From positions 124,658 to 188,657 of the forward strand of contig WBMZ01011686.1 of NCBI GenBank assembly GCA_013400975.1: 64,000 bases of DNA. The letters are read 5' to 3'. Source of the stretch: Atrichornis clamosus (lineage: Eukaryota > Chordata > Aves > Passeriformes > Menuridae). Under the pieces are notes generated by a model. It saw nothing but the letters and a program-made list of their open reading frames with translations. It was not told the origin of the DNA and searched no databases. The position numbers and the translations under genes are program-made. Positions 50,890 through 62,925 of this stretch are shown piece after piece (the stretch's first letter is position 1; every line of letters begins with the position of its first letter).

Positions 50890-51142
50890 GAACCATAGAA
50901 TTATGGAATATGCTATGTTGGACGAGACCCATCAGCATCATCAACTCCAACTCCTGGCCCTGCCCAGGACACCCCAAGAATCATATCATGTGCCTGAGAG
51001 TGTTGTCCAAACACCTCTTGAACTCTGTCAGGCTTGGTGCTGTGACCACTTCCTTGGGGAGCTTGTTCCAGTGCCCAGCTATCCTTTGGGAGAAAATCTT
51101 TCTCCAACCCAGACCTCCCCTGACTCAGGTTCATGCTGTTTC
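50890..51142 (-). mobile_element. CR1 LINE 3' fragment of another subfamily
   Basis: GAACCATAGAATTATGGAAT, GACGAGACCCATCAGCATCA, CTCTGTCAGGCTTGGTGCTG and GAGCTTGTTCCAGTGCCCAG make up a reverse-complement CR1 3' end of about 250 bp. Its internal sequence differs from the AGGGACCTTAAAGATCAT-type copies elsewhere. Confidence 0.9.
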
Positions 51143-53930
51143 CTGTGTGTTTAAACAGCACTGTAGTTTTTAATGCTGCATTCCCCCTCTGCAGGTTTAA
51201 TGGTGGCGGCCTCAAATCTGTACATCCAAAATTTTCACTGTTGTTGAACAGATAAATCCGACATTTAAATTCCCTTGAAAACTCATTATTTTCTGTCTCA
51301 GATTCACTTTAGATCTCAGCAAAGCTTCCATAAAATGGTCTGTGGTTGAGACAGGAGTTCTTTCCTCTCTTACCTCCTATGGGGGCGGCATCTATGAGGA
51401 TGTGTGCCTGTTAACTGCAGGTGGTCTTACAGGGGTCTTCACCCCACTAACACCTGCTGCTCATTCTGCTGAGTAGGTAAATGCTGCTGTTCTTCCCTAG
51501 CTGCTCCCATTTGATGTGAAATTTGAGGGACTGCACCTTGCATTCATTTGCAAAGCGAAATCATTCCTAGGTGTAGGCAATGTGGGGAAGAAGGAAAGGA
51601 CAAAGAACATCCAGACATCATAAAGCAGCAGTCGGTGTCCAAAGCATACCCCAATGCAGTTTCACAGCTGCCAGCAGAGAGGGGTAGCCAGCCATATAGA
51701 CAACAGCTGCATTGCCAAGGAACAAAATTACGGAGCCAGATGTTCCTCTTGGAAGTACATTGCACTGAACTTGGTAGATGAGTGTGGTAGCTGCCAAGTG
51801 CTTCTCTTATTTGGTTCTAGGTAATGATCCCTCTATCAGGGAATGTGAAGGAAAAAGACCACACAGAATATCCTCATCAAAATGCTGTAGTTGAAACATT
51901 AACTTCTCTTGGACCAGAAAGATTTGGGAGCTCCATGGCAACCTTCACATCTTGTTTGAAGGGTAATGTTGTTTACTACCAGGCATGAAGTGAGAAACAG
52001 CTACTGAAGCCAAATGCTTTCAAGGTATTTGCTACTGAAAGGTGACTAAGAGACAATTTTTATAGCAACCACAGTTGTTTGTGGGCGCTGTTGTAGTTCT
52101 CAGCTCAGTCTGCAAGTGAGAAGGAGAACTTCTGGTTCTGCCTCTAAAGCAAATACCAGGAGGTCAGGTTTCTGAGGACGTGTTTCTGCTGCAGCCACGT
52201 TCACAGTGCAGACCCAACCTGGCTTTAAACAAACCAGCTGGGTGTGTGTAGAGACTGGCCACGGCAGTGCCGGGCACCTTCTCCAGCTAGGTCTGTCTTC
52301 ATGGAAAAATTGTGACGCCTGCATTTCTGTCTAGAGCTAACCCTGCGAGGGGCTGCAATGGCAGCGTGTGGGCACACAGGCTCAGGTTCGTGCCAGCTAG
52401 TCGTATGCAGCTCATGAAAATGACTGACTTGGGGGTTCTAGTTGCCAACAGAGAAAGACTGATGACTCTTTAGGGAGATCCACAACTCCACAGACCCCTG
52501 CAAGTACTTATCTAGTGAGAACTTAGAAGACAGAATCTTTGGAAATAGATAATATTGGCATCTCTGAGATAACTGGAGAGAATTCATGTATTTTATCTTC
52601 TCAGTCACCTTTCTTAAACTCTCTGATCGTTCTCTCCTAGGACTCACAAGTTGCAAAATGAATTCTTTCTGTAAGTATCTTCTATTAGTAACCAAAAAAC
52701 TCCACAATAGTCCAAATCCCTCTGCCAAATAAATCTGTCAGTAAGAAACTTGCCCCTAAAAATTACTTTGGCCCAACATTTCCTGTACATAGTATTAAAC
52801 TTATTCCTGCACCACCAACAAATTTAAGATCCAATATCTCAGGGATTGCAACAGAGCCCAGAAAAGCTACAGATCATAAATGAAACCCGCAGATCATACT
52901 GAGGGATTTCTTTGCTTCTGAGCTCATGGCCCCACCACTCATCTGCAGCTGGGAAGGGAGGGAAAAGGTCAGGTTAAACACAGGGTTTGGAGTAAGAGCA
53001 CACATTTCTGCTCGTACGTTTTCCGTGGGATTGAAGGACAATAAGTTTCTCTCCCCACCTAGTGGTCACTTAGAGACTTTTAAGAGAACATCAGCCTAAA
53101 CCAGGGAGCTCAGCAGCAGATCCATATTCCCATTCTCCCACGCCAGCACAGGGAGGAGATGGTTGCTCCCTTTGCTGTAGCTCATCCAGCCCAGATGAAA
53201 GCAGAGTGGAGGGTCCCCGGAGGATTCCCTTGGTCTCCAATACACTCTCAAACAAAACATGGCAAGGGTAAGAAACTGAATTGATAGTAGGAGATGATTG
53301 TGGACCAATGATTGGGCTGTGGCTGCTAATTTTTCCTTCCTCTAATCCTCCTTCTGTGGGTTTTGTGGTGTGTGAGAGCAAGTTTGAAATGTGACAGGCA
53401 CGAAAACGTCTTCATTACTCGACAGCGAGTTTGGCCTGGCTGTGGCTGATTCTTTCTGCAAACAGTGTGGCAATGGGTGAGGGAAGGGAAACGTGAAATT
53501 AAAATGAATATGGGTGTTATGCAGAGCTGATAGTGACTTGCCTGAATCTGATTAAGGGAGTTGGGAGGGTAAGTAGTGAAAGCAAAGTTTTAATTCTTCC
53601 CATTCCAGTGCCGCAAGGTGTTACCAGTAACATGAGAAAAATACATACGAAGCAAAAATGTGGTCATAATATTAACACAAGAGATTCCCCTACCTTCCCT
53701 GAGACTACTCATCACACACAGCCTGTGGGACTCTAATTGAGCGGTGGTCCTTTGGGAAAAGTGGAGCTTTTTTTTGCTACTCCTCCACTGGAGCAGGTCA
53801 CAAGACACAAGACAGAGATGAGCCCCAGTGGTACTCTGTGCTGACTCTGGGTTTCCCAGGGATGTCTCCCTGCCTCAGAACTATGTGATCTCCTGCTGTG
53901 ATTCCCAGAACTTCACTGTAGGTTTGTTAA

Positions 53931-54322
53931 TCCGTAGCCGTGAAATGAGGGTAGTGATATTTTTCTTGCTGCGAATAAAACTTCGAAAACGAAAGGTGCT
54001 GAGTGTAATTAAAGGTTGCAACTATGTCAGAAGCGCTGACAGCGGCTTGTCACTTGGGGGGCAGCTCGAGTGTCCTTCCGTCCCGCTAGACAGGTCCCAG
54101 GGAGAGCGGGTGGCTGTCCTGCACCACAGGTGGAGGCAGGGTCGAGGCAGGGGTCCCAGCTCACGCTGCTGTTGTTTCTCCCAACAGACAAACGTCCCGG
54201 AGGAATCTCGTAGAAAATCCCTGGAACTTAAGGCTGCTCTGAGCTCTTTGTCCCTTACCTCTGAACGCAGACCCGGGTGACCTGTGGGGACTCTGGGTAG
54301 AGGAGGGACTCAGAGGTTGCTC
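53931..54322. promoter_or_regulatory. Small CpG-rich segment, candidate orphan regulatory element or noncoding exon
   Basis: I count 19 CpGs in about 390 bases at roughly 52% GC, an observed/expected ratio near 0.7, well above the surrounding DNA. On the plus strand it contains a good 3' splice-site pattern ending at 54187 (TGTTTCTCCCAACAG). A 150-codon open frame without a nearby upstream ATG crosses it. I do not recognise the encoded sequence. Confidence 0.35.
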
Positions 54323-56291
54323 GCTCATGGTGCTACTCCACCATCTCACCCTGAAACACCCAAGTCAGTGCTCGCTGATGAGCCTTCCCCTCCTGCACAC
54401 GAATAAAGTGTTTGAACTGAGATTTGAACTGCTCCCAGCTCTAGCAAACCAGGACAAGCTTCCCTGGAGAGGAGACAGACATTTCCCCTTAGACATCTCT
54501 CAGACAGCCTTAGCTGTCAGACTGACTTTGTCTGTAATAAATACCTAAAACAGGAAGAGAATCTGAAAGCCCATGGGCACAATGGAAAGGGATCAAATTT
54601 TTCTGTGTCTCAGGTGAGGAGGAGAAAAAAAGGCTGGCAGAAGGTTTCCACGTGTGACACCACCTTCCTGAAAGGTATGGTGGCATCAGTTTGGGATGGA
54701 AGAAGTGAAAGTTAAGTTCCTTCTCATCTAAAACCTAGTTATTATTTTCTCCACTTGACTCCACAGAGACCTTCATGCTGTGCCTTACAGTGGTATAATA
54801 AAGCAGATGGAGAGAAATGTGCATCTTCCCTCTAGCTCTCTTATCAACACCTCTGTTCAGCAGTAAATAACAGGGAAACGGAGCTCGCTTGTCAATGTTC
54901 CCAGCTGTCGTACCTTCCTTTAAACATAAAGTCAGATATTTATTGCTAACTGTTCTGAAATATATAACAGCATGGGATGGGCCTGTGGACACATTGTCTT
55001 GCTTAAATAAGATATTACTGACAGCCAATGTTAGATATCTTGGGTTTTTTTTATTTTTATTTTCCATAAATATTTCCTTTCCAGAGGGTGCCAGAGAAGC
55101 TGTCAAGGCAGACTAAGAGATTAATTAATTTCAGATTATGTTAGGCTGACATCTAACCCTAATTTACAGCTTGAACATCTAAAAGGTGTGTTTCTAGGGG
55201 TATGTTGGTGAAGATGCATCACTGGTCTGGCACAGCTCCATGAGCGTGGAAGGGAAGTGCATCCCCTTCTCCTCCAGCATCCTGTCTGTTGGCCCCTGTC
55301 TGGTCACACCTGGTTCTGGTTTGTCTGTGGGTGTGTCCTGCCCTCCTTGGTGATCAGAACACCCTTAGTTGAGGCCACCTGCATGTTCCTGAAGCTTCAC
55401 TTTGCATCATTAACACAATGAATGGAGATACTGAGTACAGTCGACCACTTCAGGAGCCCAATGTCAGCGTGGGCTGTCAGTCTCAGGACAACTTGTCTGG
55501 AACTCTTTTTGCAGGCTCCTGGAAAACACACTTTCCTTGTTTCTCAGCACTGAAATCAAGACACCCAACATCTACCACCTCCCGCTTTCCCAGTCATCCT
55601 GCCAGAGAGGGAAATGAGTTTGGGTCGGGTACAATGTGTTCTTGACCTTCACTCTAGCTTTTTAAAATCACTTTATTGTTCTACAGGTGTTTATAAACAG
55701 ATTGTTTAATAATTTGCACTATTCTCATTCCAGAGTGATGGTTTTATGGCTCCCCAGACCCTCATTTTCCACCTCTAAAAGTGAGAGGTGCTCCATTTAC
55801 CCTCCTGGTAAGCAACACAAGTAATTTCATGTGAAGAAGCAGCAAACTGATACTGCATTGTAGCAACTGTTCTGAGTCATCTCAAGGATTAAACAGCAGT
55901 GGCAGGACCTGAATGTTCAGAGAGATAACAAGGCAGCAGGGACAGGCTGTGCCAACCTCTGCAAAGTGTCCCACCTGTGTCTCTGTGTCCCACCTTTGCA
56001 TAGAGTGGGTGGCAGCAGCAGTGGCTCGGTCAGGACGGGCTACAGGGAGAAAAGATCTGTCAGACAAGAACTGCACAAGCTAGAGCATCACCAGAATCCA
56101 AGTATCTGGGGATTTGGCTCCTGGTATTTTGATATTTTGGCAGAGGAGCATTGATTTGGTGCACTGCTGTCCATCTCCCAGTGTGGAAAAGCTGAGTTGC
56201 CTTTCTCAGAATGCTGGAATGATGGCCTGGAAGAACAGGAAGGCCAAAATAAGATATGCAGCTTCTATCCTATCCACATTTAATCCCCGGT

Positions 56292-56295
<4 letters not shown>

Positions 56296-56323
<28 letters not shown>
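56296..56323 (+). repeat. A28 homopolymer
   Basis: An uninterrupted run of 28 A residues. The upstream sequence contains no recognised gene or short-element body, so its origin (simple repeat or tail of a retrocopy) is open. Confidence 0.95.
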
Positions 56324-56325
<2 letters not shown>

Positions 56326-56985
56326 CTGTAGTTTAATAAAAACTGAATTAAGTTCCCAAACAGTCTATTTAAAAAAAAGGGTTTTCTCCAGCATTGCTTG
56401 ATTGACCTATTTTGGTGGATTAGGTACTGGGACATGATGCTTATATAAACTTTCTTAATAAACTATGCTAGACACAAACATCCCTTATGAAAACTATTAC
56501 GTTCTTGCTGCTGACAACTGTATCCTTTTTATTGTTCAGAACATCACACAAGGCAAAAGTACTGAGAATTCAAAAGGCACCTATATAATTAATAACTTTA
56601 TAATTTTCCCTTTTCCTGTCTTTGCATTTAAGAAAGAAAATGCTTAAATCCAAGTGTACCATTGCTACCCTGGATCTGTGTTTAAAGTTTCTGTTTCTCA
56701 AGCTTAGAAAATTAAAGTTTGGGGAAATGCCATCATTCTGATTATACTGAATTTTAGTTTCCAACACCTTTGATGCGTACCATCACATGAAATACTTTTT
56801 TATTTAATATTGAACAGGAGTTGTGATGGTATTGCAGAGGTTCCTGAGAGTCTCTCTTTACAGTGTAGGGTTGTGGCTCAACCTTAGCCCCTGGCTATGA
56901 AATGTGAGTCCTGTGCATGGCCATGCAGGTCACTACACTAAAGGAAATGAAGGGATGACTGAATTCCTGAAGGTGAGGGCATATT

Positions 56986-57126
56986 TTAGCCCAAAACTGA
57001 ACCCAGGATTTGAGCTGAGGCCTCACCAGTGCCCAGCACAGGGGATCACTGCCCTGGTGCTGCTGGCCACATTATTGCTGATGCAGGCCAGAATGCCATT
57101 GGCCTCCTTGGCACACCTGGCTCACG
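56986..57126 (-). mobile_element. CR1 LINE internal fragment
   Basis: AACTGAACCCAGGATTTGAG, CTGAGGCCTCACCAGTGCCC, GGATCACTGCCCTGGTGCTG and GGCCAGAATGCCATTGGCCT match the reverse complement of the more 5' part of a CR1 3' region. No 3' terminus is present, so it is truncated at both ends. Confidence 0.85.
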
Positions 57127-59815
57127 ATAAATGTTGCCAAATCAAGTCCCTCTTTTACCTCTACCATTGAGTTCTTTTCTTCACACCACAAGTTTTAAAG
57201 AAACCTTTACTGATGGCAAGTAGCTTTCTTTGCCCAGTGCCTTTCTGCAATGCTTTCCCACGTGACAGACAAAAGCATTTTAAAGTTATTATTTTTTTCT
57301 TAATATTAAAGCAGCTGCTTCATGTTCCCAAGTAAAATATCCTCATTATTTAAAACAGATCTCTTCTTCATTCCTTCAGTATTTGGTCAGAAGAAATTTA
57401 ATCAGCAGAAAAAAATGGTCACAAAGCCCAATTGCCACATACTTCCATTACAGAGAGCTCTCAGTCAAGTTGTCTGAAGACATAATGAGCAGGAACTGCA
57501 GCCAGGCTCACAGCATATCAGGGACAATTTAATGGGAAGCTCACAGGAGACACTGCAGCTCACTTATGTAGGTATACCCCTTTTCTCCCTAAAAAAGTAC
57601 TTAAAAAGCAGAGGGTTTCACTGTAGGGTCACTAGAAGTATAAAGGAAAGTCCTTTGGAAAAACCTGTCAGTAGAGTGGTGTGCAAGAAATGGTTGAGAT
57701 CAGCTGCAATAAACACTCACCTCGGTTCTGGGGGAAGTGACCCAAGGGTTGCTTAGGAAAATTAATCCTCTGCTTCCAGCAGGAGCAGGGTTACTGACTT
57801 CAGTATTTATATGTTCAGGTGTTCCCTGGTCATGGAGAAGCCCGTGGGACCCCATGGTTAGGAAGGACTGTGATCACAGCAGGATCTGGTTTAGCTTTTA
57901 ACAAACCATCTGGGAAGACGTCTCACAAGGCATACACAGTCACTTTTTTCTTTCCTTTGTGGCTGATAATACGGCCCAGACTAAGGAAATAACATCTTGC
58001 ATCCTAAGAATATATCGAAACAAAAGTGAGGTGAAAGTGAGCAGTGACAGCAATGTTGCCACAGTGGCACTGGCGTGATTGGGTATTTAGGAATACACTG
58101 GAGGTGTTCAACAGCCTTTGGTGAAGACACTCCTCTGTAATAACCTCACTGACTTAGTGGTGCAACACCTCTAGAACTACTCAGGAGGGCATCTGTCCCT
58201 GCTAATATGAAACATCAAATAAATAAATGGCAGAAATCAACCCTGGAGTGTTACTAGAAGATGATGAATTGACACCGACCACCCAGAAGGAGCAGAGACT
58301 GAGCAAATTACACTTTATGAAACGGGGTGTTGAAAAAGCTGGAAAATGTGTAATCTTTTCAAAATGGTAGAGAATCTTGGCCCAGATCCTAAGTCAGAGA
58401 AAGGGACAAGGAAAAGGAACACTTTCTTTTTTCTTGGTTAACTGGCAGGTTTACCCTATCCCATGGAGTTATCTTTTTAAATAAAACCTAGTTAAGTGTT
58501 GTTTGAGCAGTCAGGCTATCCATAATCCAGGCTGGCAGGTTGCTGGCCCTCTGAAGCTGGCTCAGAAGGTACAGAGGGTGTAGAACTGACAATCTGCTGA
58601 GGAAACAGGGGGCATTTCTCTTTGCCTTTGGGGAGACACAGAAATGCACAGCCCCACAATAACCTACAAAGAACATGAAAGCTGAAGCCCTCTCCTTTGG
58701 CAGGGGGTGGAAATCCATTAGATACCTCCTGTAGGCAGGCAGCAAGCTGTTTGCTAGGATGAAGGCTTTACTTCATTTATGCTCCCTTGGAAAGAGCTGG
58801 TGGCACTGCAAAGACAAAGAGGGAGTGCTGGATAGGAAGAAAAGGAATTAAAAGGTAATTCTAGGATATATTCAAGTGTTAAAGGGTGGTGTCTGAGAGA
58901 AAAAATTAGGGGAAACAGGAAATCTGTCTAAGAAAATAAATGAGTATTGACTGAAGATTTGAAGGGTGGGGCTAAACTGACCCAGGGTGTCATTTTTGTG
59001 TTACTCTCGGGATGAGTTTGGCTCAATTTCTATAAATGTCAAAAACAGGTAAAAAGATAATTGTTGATGTTATTTGCACTTATACTTGCTTGTGGTGGTT
59101 GCTGTTCACAGCTGGATCTCCTGAGAGGATTAGTAATACAACTAATGAAGACTAATAATGCAGGTAAATTAGTTTGTATCTGATGTAATGGACTATTTTT
59201 AAAACTGTAATGATGTAACTGGGAAATCTGTACTCATTTTCAAGTTCCAGATGGTTTTAGAGTTAAGTCTAATTTTCTGAAAAAATGCCTCACATGCATC
59301 ATCTTCAAAACATCTGTATTTAAATCATGTCTGTCTTGTCCTGTATGATGAGAAAGATGCATTTTCCTCTACTCTTCCAGGAAATGTGACTTATGGTTTT
59401 ATACTGCGAGCAAGCCAATAAGGCAGGAAGAGGCTGGTTTGGGTGCTGTGCAGGGATGGGGCCCAGATTTGGTTAATTACTTCACACTGAAGGAATAACC
59501 ACTTTAGTAGTGAAATCATTGCCCTGCATGTGATTTGGCAACTCTTCTAACAACCAGTTCATACCAGAAACTGAACTCTGACACTGCCTGTCCACCTAAG
59601 ACACTGCAGTGGGATTTTCCCTCTCAGTCCCTGTTTTCCACATGCACACGGTGTTCTCGGCTGGTGTGTGGGGTCTTGGTAAGATTCAGGCTGAACTTCC
59701 TTCCAGGTTACTGAGTTTGGATAGTTCATCCCTCTGGGAAGTGGGGGGCAGAAGAACAGGACAGATGAGACTACAGAGCTACACACCCTCATCTTCCTTC
59801 CTTCTTCATACCATA

Positions 59816-59843
59816 TCAGGGATTTGGTGTCAGGGATTTGGTA
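59816..59843 (+). repeat. Two-copy 14-bp tandem duplication
   Basis: TCAGGGATTTGGTG is followed directly by TCAGGGATTTGGTA. Confidence 0.88.
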
Positions 59844-62800
59844 TGGGGTTAGGGAACACTCCCACCTTGCTTTTCAAGAACAGGTTTTTTTCAGCACTTT
59901 TCATATACAGGCTCCTATATTATTTTCAGTAGAAGTGCGTTTAAACGCTGTGATGTTAGTCTTACTTTCTTTCTACAATTTGTGACCCCTTAAAAATTAA
60001 TCTGCAAGCCTTTGGCAACAAACTGAAAGCCACCAGCTGGAGGATATCCCACACCACATCTTGATGCAGACAACACAGTGTCTGCTGGCTTGGCATGTCC
60101 TTTCCCTCTCTGAGCACCTTGCAACAGCACAGCAAATAAATCAGCTCTTCTGTATGTTTAGACCATGCTCCTGGCTTCTCTTTGGGTAGGAAAAGTGTGG
60201 GCAGAGCAGTGTTTTGTTTAGATTGGGGTTTATTTGAGCGTATTCATGGGAGGTCTTTATGGAAAACCCTTTTCCAACAGCCAACAGCATGTTTCCAACA
60301 CGTCCAGGAAAGGACTTGGAACAGATTTCCTGGAGCTCTTGTTCATGCCAGACACCCTAGTACTGAAAGAAGGGTTCGGTGGGAACTCTGCCTTCCAAAA
60401 TTCCCGTATGATATTTTGCCCTCCTGACTTTTGTTTATAGGAAAGCTTGGAGTGGCCCTCTGTAGCATTAGGAAGTTGTGTTGATTAATATGAGTTACCT
60501 GTTACTTCTCATTTAATGTCCATCCCCTGGCTGAAAACCAGAACACATTATTGCAAGGAAACTCCTATGGTGTCACAGAACTGCAGCCAGCAGGCCACAG
60601 AGCCTTTAAAGCCAAAGTTGTGATGATCAGAGGGTACAACCTCAGGTGGAATAACAAGAAATATTTCCCAATGGTGTGTTGTACCAGGCCTTTGAACAAT
60701 CCATGTAAGGATTATCAAAAGTCCAGTAAAAAGGGTTATTTGGTGGGCAAGAGGAACCTCAGTGAGTGAGTGGGAGCCAGGGACCAGCTGGGTACATGGA
60801 GTTGTAACATGGCTTGTGCCCCTTTTTAATGTCTGATTTTGTTCATGAACAATGACTACTGAACATCTTAATCTATTCTTAATTTTCGTTGTTGTTAAAT
60901 GTTTTCTTCTCTGTTGTTTCTCCAGGGAAATGTTAAATTATTCTTTTTTTTTTTTTCCCATCTGTCTGCTGGTGTTTATCTCTTCTTGGAAGAAATCCAA
61001 GTTTAGTAATTAAGGCACTAGGAACAGTCAGAGGTTTGATCAGTAGATAAAACATAATTATAACAGATCTATGAATCTCTCTGCAGTAAATATTTTAACA
61101 CCTTAGGCCAAATCCTCCATTAACATAAGCAGAGTTATTGGAGATCACACTGTCTTACACCTACTGAGGATCTGTGTAAAACTGCACTGACAGCTCCATT
61201 GTGGTTGTGTGGGAAAACTTAAAAAAAATTACCTTAGGAAGATGATGAGGTGCAATACTCTGCCCAACAGGCAGTTTGGATGAAATATGTGGCTTTTTCT
61301 CACATCCTGTGATATATGCTTGCTTTTCTTTTTCCCTTGGCTATTTTCAAATATCCTTAAATAGAATTATGCCTGTATGGGTAAAATTTTCAAAATCTCT
61401 TCAGTTGCAGTGGTGAACAGTTGGATTACATACATAAATAAGACAAGTGTTGTGATATATTCCCTAATTTGGGTGCTTAGGTGAGGGTTTGTGGTAGAAA
61501 CATTTCACAGACCGTAAAAACACAAGAAAGTAATTTTAGAGAACAGCGCCAAATTGCCTGAAAATTCCCCAAATCCCACCATTTCTGGGTATCTTATTTA
61601 CCCTTCTGCTGAAGTCTGGAGCGTGTTTCTGTGCCACAGCTAGTGGCAGTCACTATTTCTGGCCTCCCTGACCTCAGAAGAGGCTCTCACAGGACATTGG
61701 TCACGTCCCCTGAGGTCTTCCTCGGATGTGAGCCCTGGGGGAAATTGAGGTCAAGTGTTATCGCTGAACCTGCAAAGTGCCAGATGTTGTTCTGACACCT
61801 CCTCACTCCTCTGGCACGGATCAAAGGCTGCAGAGGGACACTTGGGATGGGCGCCTGCCGTAGATATAGAAAGAGAAGGACTCTTGGGCGAACAGCAACC
61901 CCCTAGGTGATGGAAATTTTCTAAGGAGGCTGAATGGATGAACCACAACACAGTTTGAGAAGCTGTCCCCACCACAGGCTGTTGATGGTCCTTTCAGATA
62001 GTCAAGACTTAATTCCTAAAGGGTTTAAAGGTTTTAGTGCAGAACAAATAAAGAGCTGTGGTGGGGTGATGAGCCATGCTGGCATCCCCCAGGACTGGAG
62101 GTTGTTTCCCTCTCTGCTGTGTGCCAAGCACTGCTGCCCCTCGAGAGGCTGAAGTGTTCCCACCTGTGAGATCTTTGCTGAAGGAAGGGAGCTGAGCAAT
62201 CAGTTTTCTGCCTGGTCACAGATGGCCTTTATGGGGCTCAGGATCATGCTCAGAGGTAGTGATGGCATCTTACACAGAAATGAACATTTAACCCATTTGC
62301 CTCAGTCCTTCTTGCAGCAGCGGTTTGCAGAAATGGCCTGATGATGATTCTGGAGGGTGCTCGCCATCTGATTGCACCTCTGTGCAGTGGTGGTTCAGAA
62401 ACCAAAAGGCTGCAAAAGAAAGACAAAAGGGAGGAAAGATTAAAATCGAAAAGAAAGTGAATATTAAGGCCTGATGGCAACTCCTGCTTGCTGAAATTGA
62501 GGGGCACATGTCCTGTAGGAGCAAAGGCAGCAGCAGTCAGAACAGGGACAGACAGCTTATCGCATAAAATTTTAAAATATTAAATAAAATTTTATTGCAT
62601 AATAAAGGAAATTAATCTCTCAATGTGTCTTCCTTCAAAAGCAGGACCAATAACCTAATGTCTTTCAAACAATGACAGCTTGACTAACACAATAGAGAGT
62701 TTAAAGAAAGCATTGAATGAGAAAGCAACATTATTATAATATGAAGAAAAATAGTCTCATTGAAATGTTACATGCATGCTCCATCCCGTAACAGACAGAG

Positions 62801-62849
62801 ATTTCAGGGAGCTTAGAGTAAAAGCTGAGTCTGTAAATCTTCCTGTATT

Positions 62850-62925
62850 ACTATATAACATTACGTAATATAACATACAGTATAAAATATTATAATATAG
62901 TAATATGATATAATACATAATTAAA
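62850..62925 (+). repeat. AT-rich low-complexity patch
   Basis: Repeated TATAA/ATATA words with few G or C bases, between unique sequences. No periodic unit is clear. Confidence 0.7.

Larger units (their letters stand above)
51143..56985. other. Intergenic sequence, mostly unrecognised
   Basis: No named gene or mobile element. It includes the CpG-enriched segment around 53931-54322 and the A28 run at 56296-56323, both listed separately. Confidence 0.5.

Noticed and set aside
53828..54280. 150-codon open frame as a protein gene
   Set aside because: It opens with GTG, has no recognised motif and is explained by the CpG-rich composition. The segment itself is kept as a regulatory candidate.
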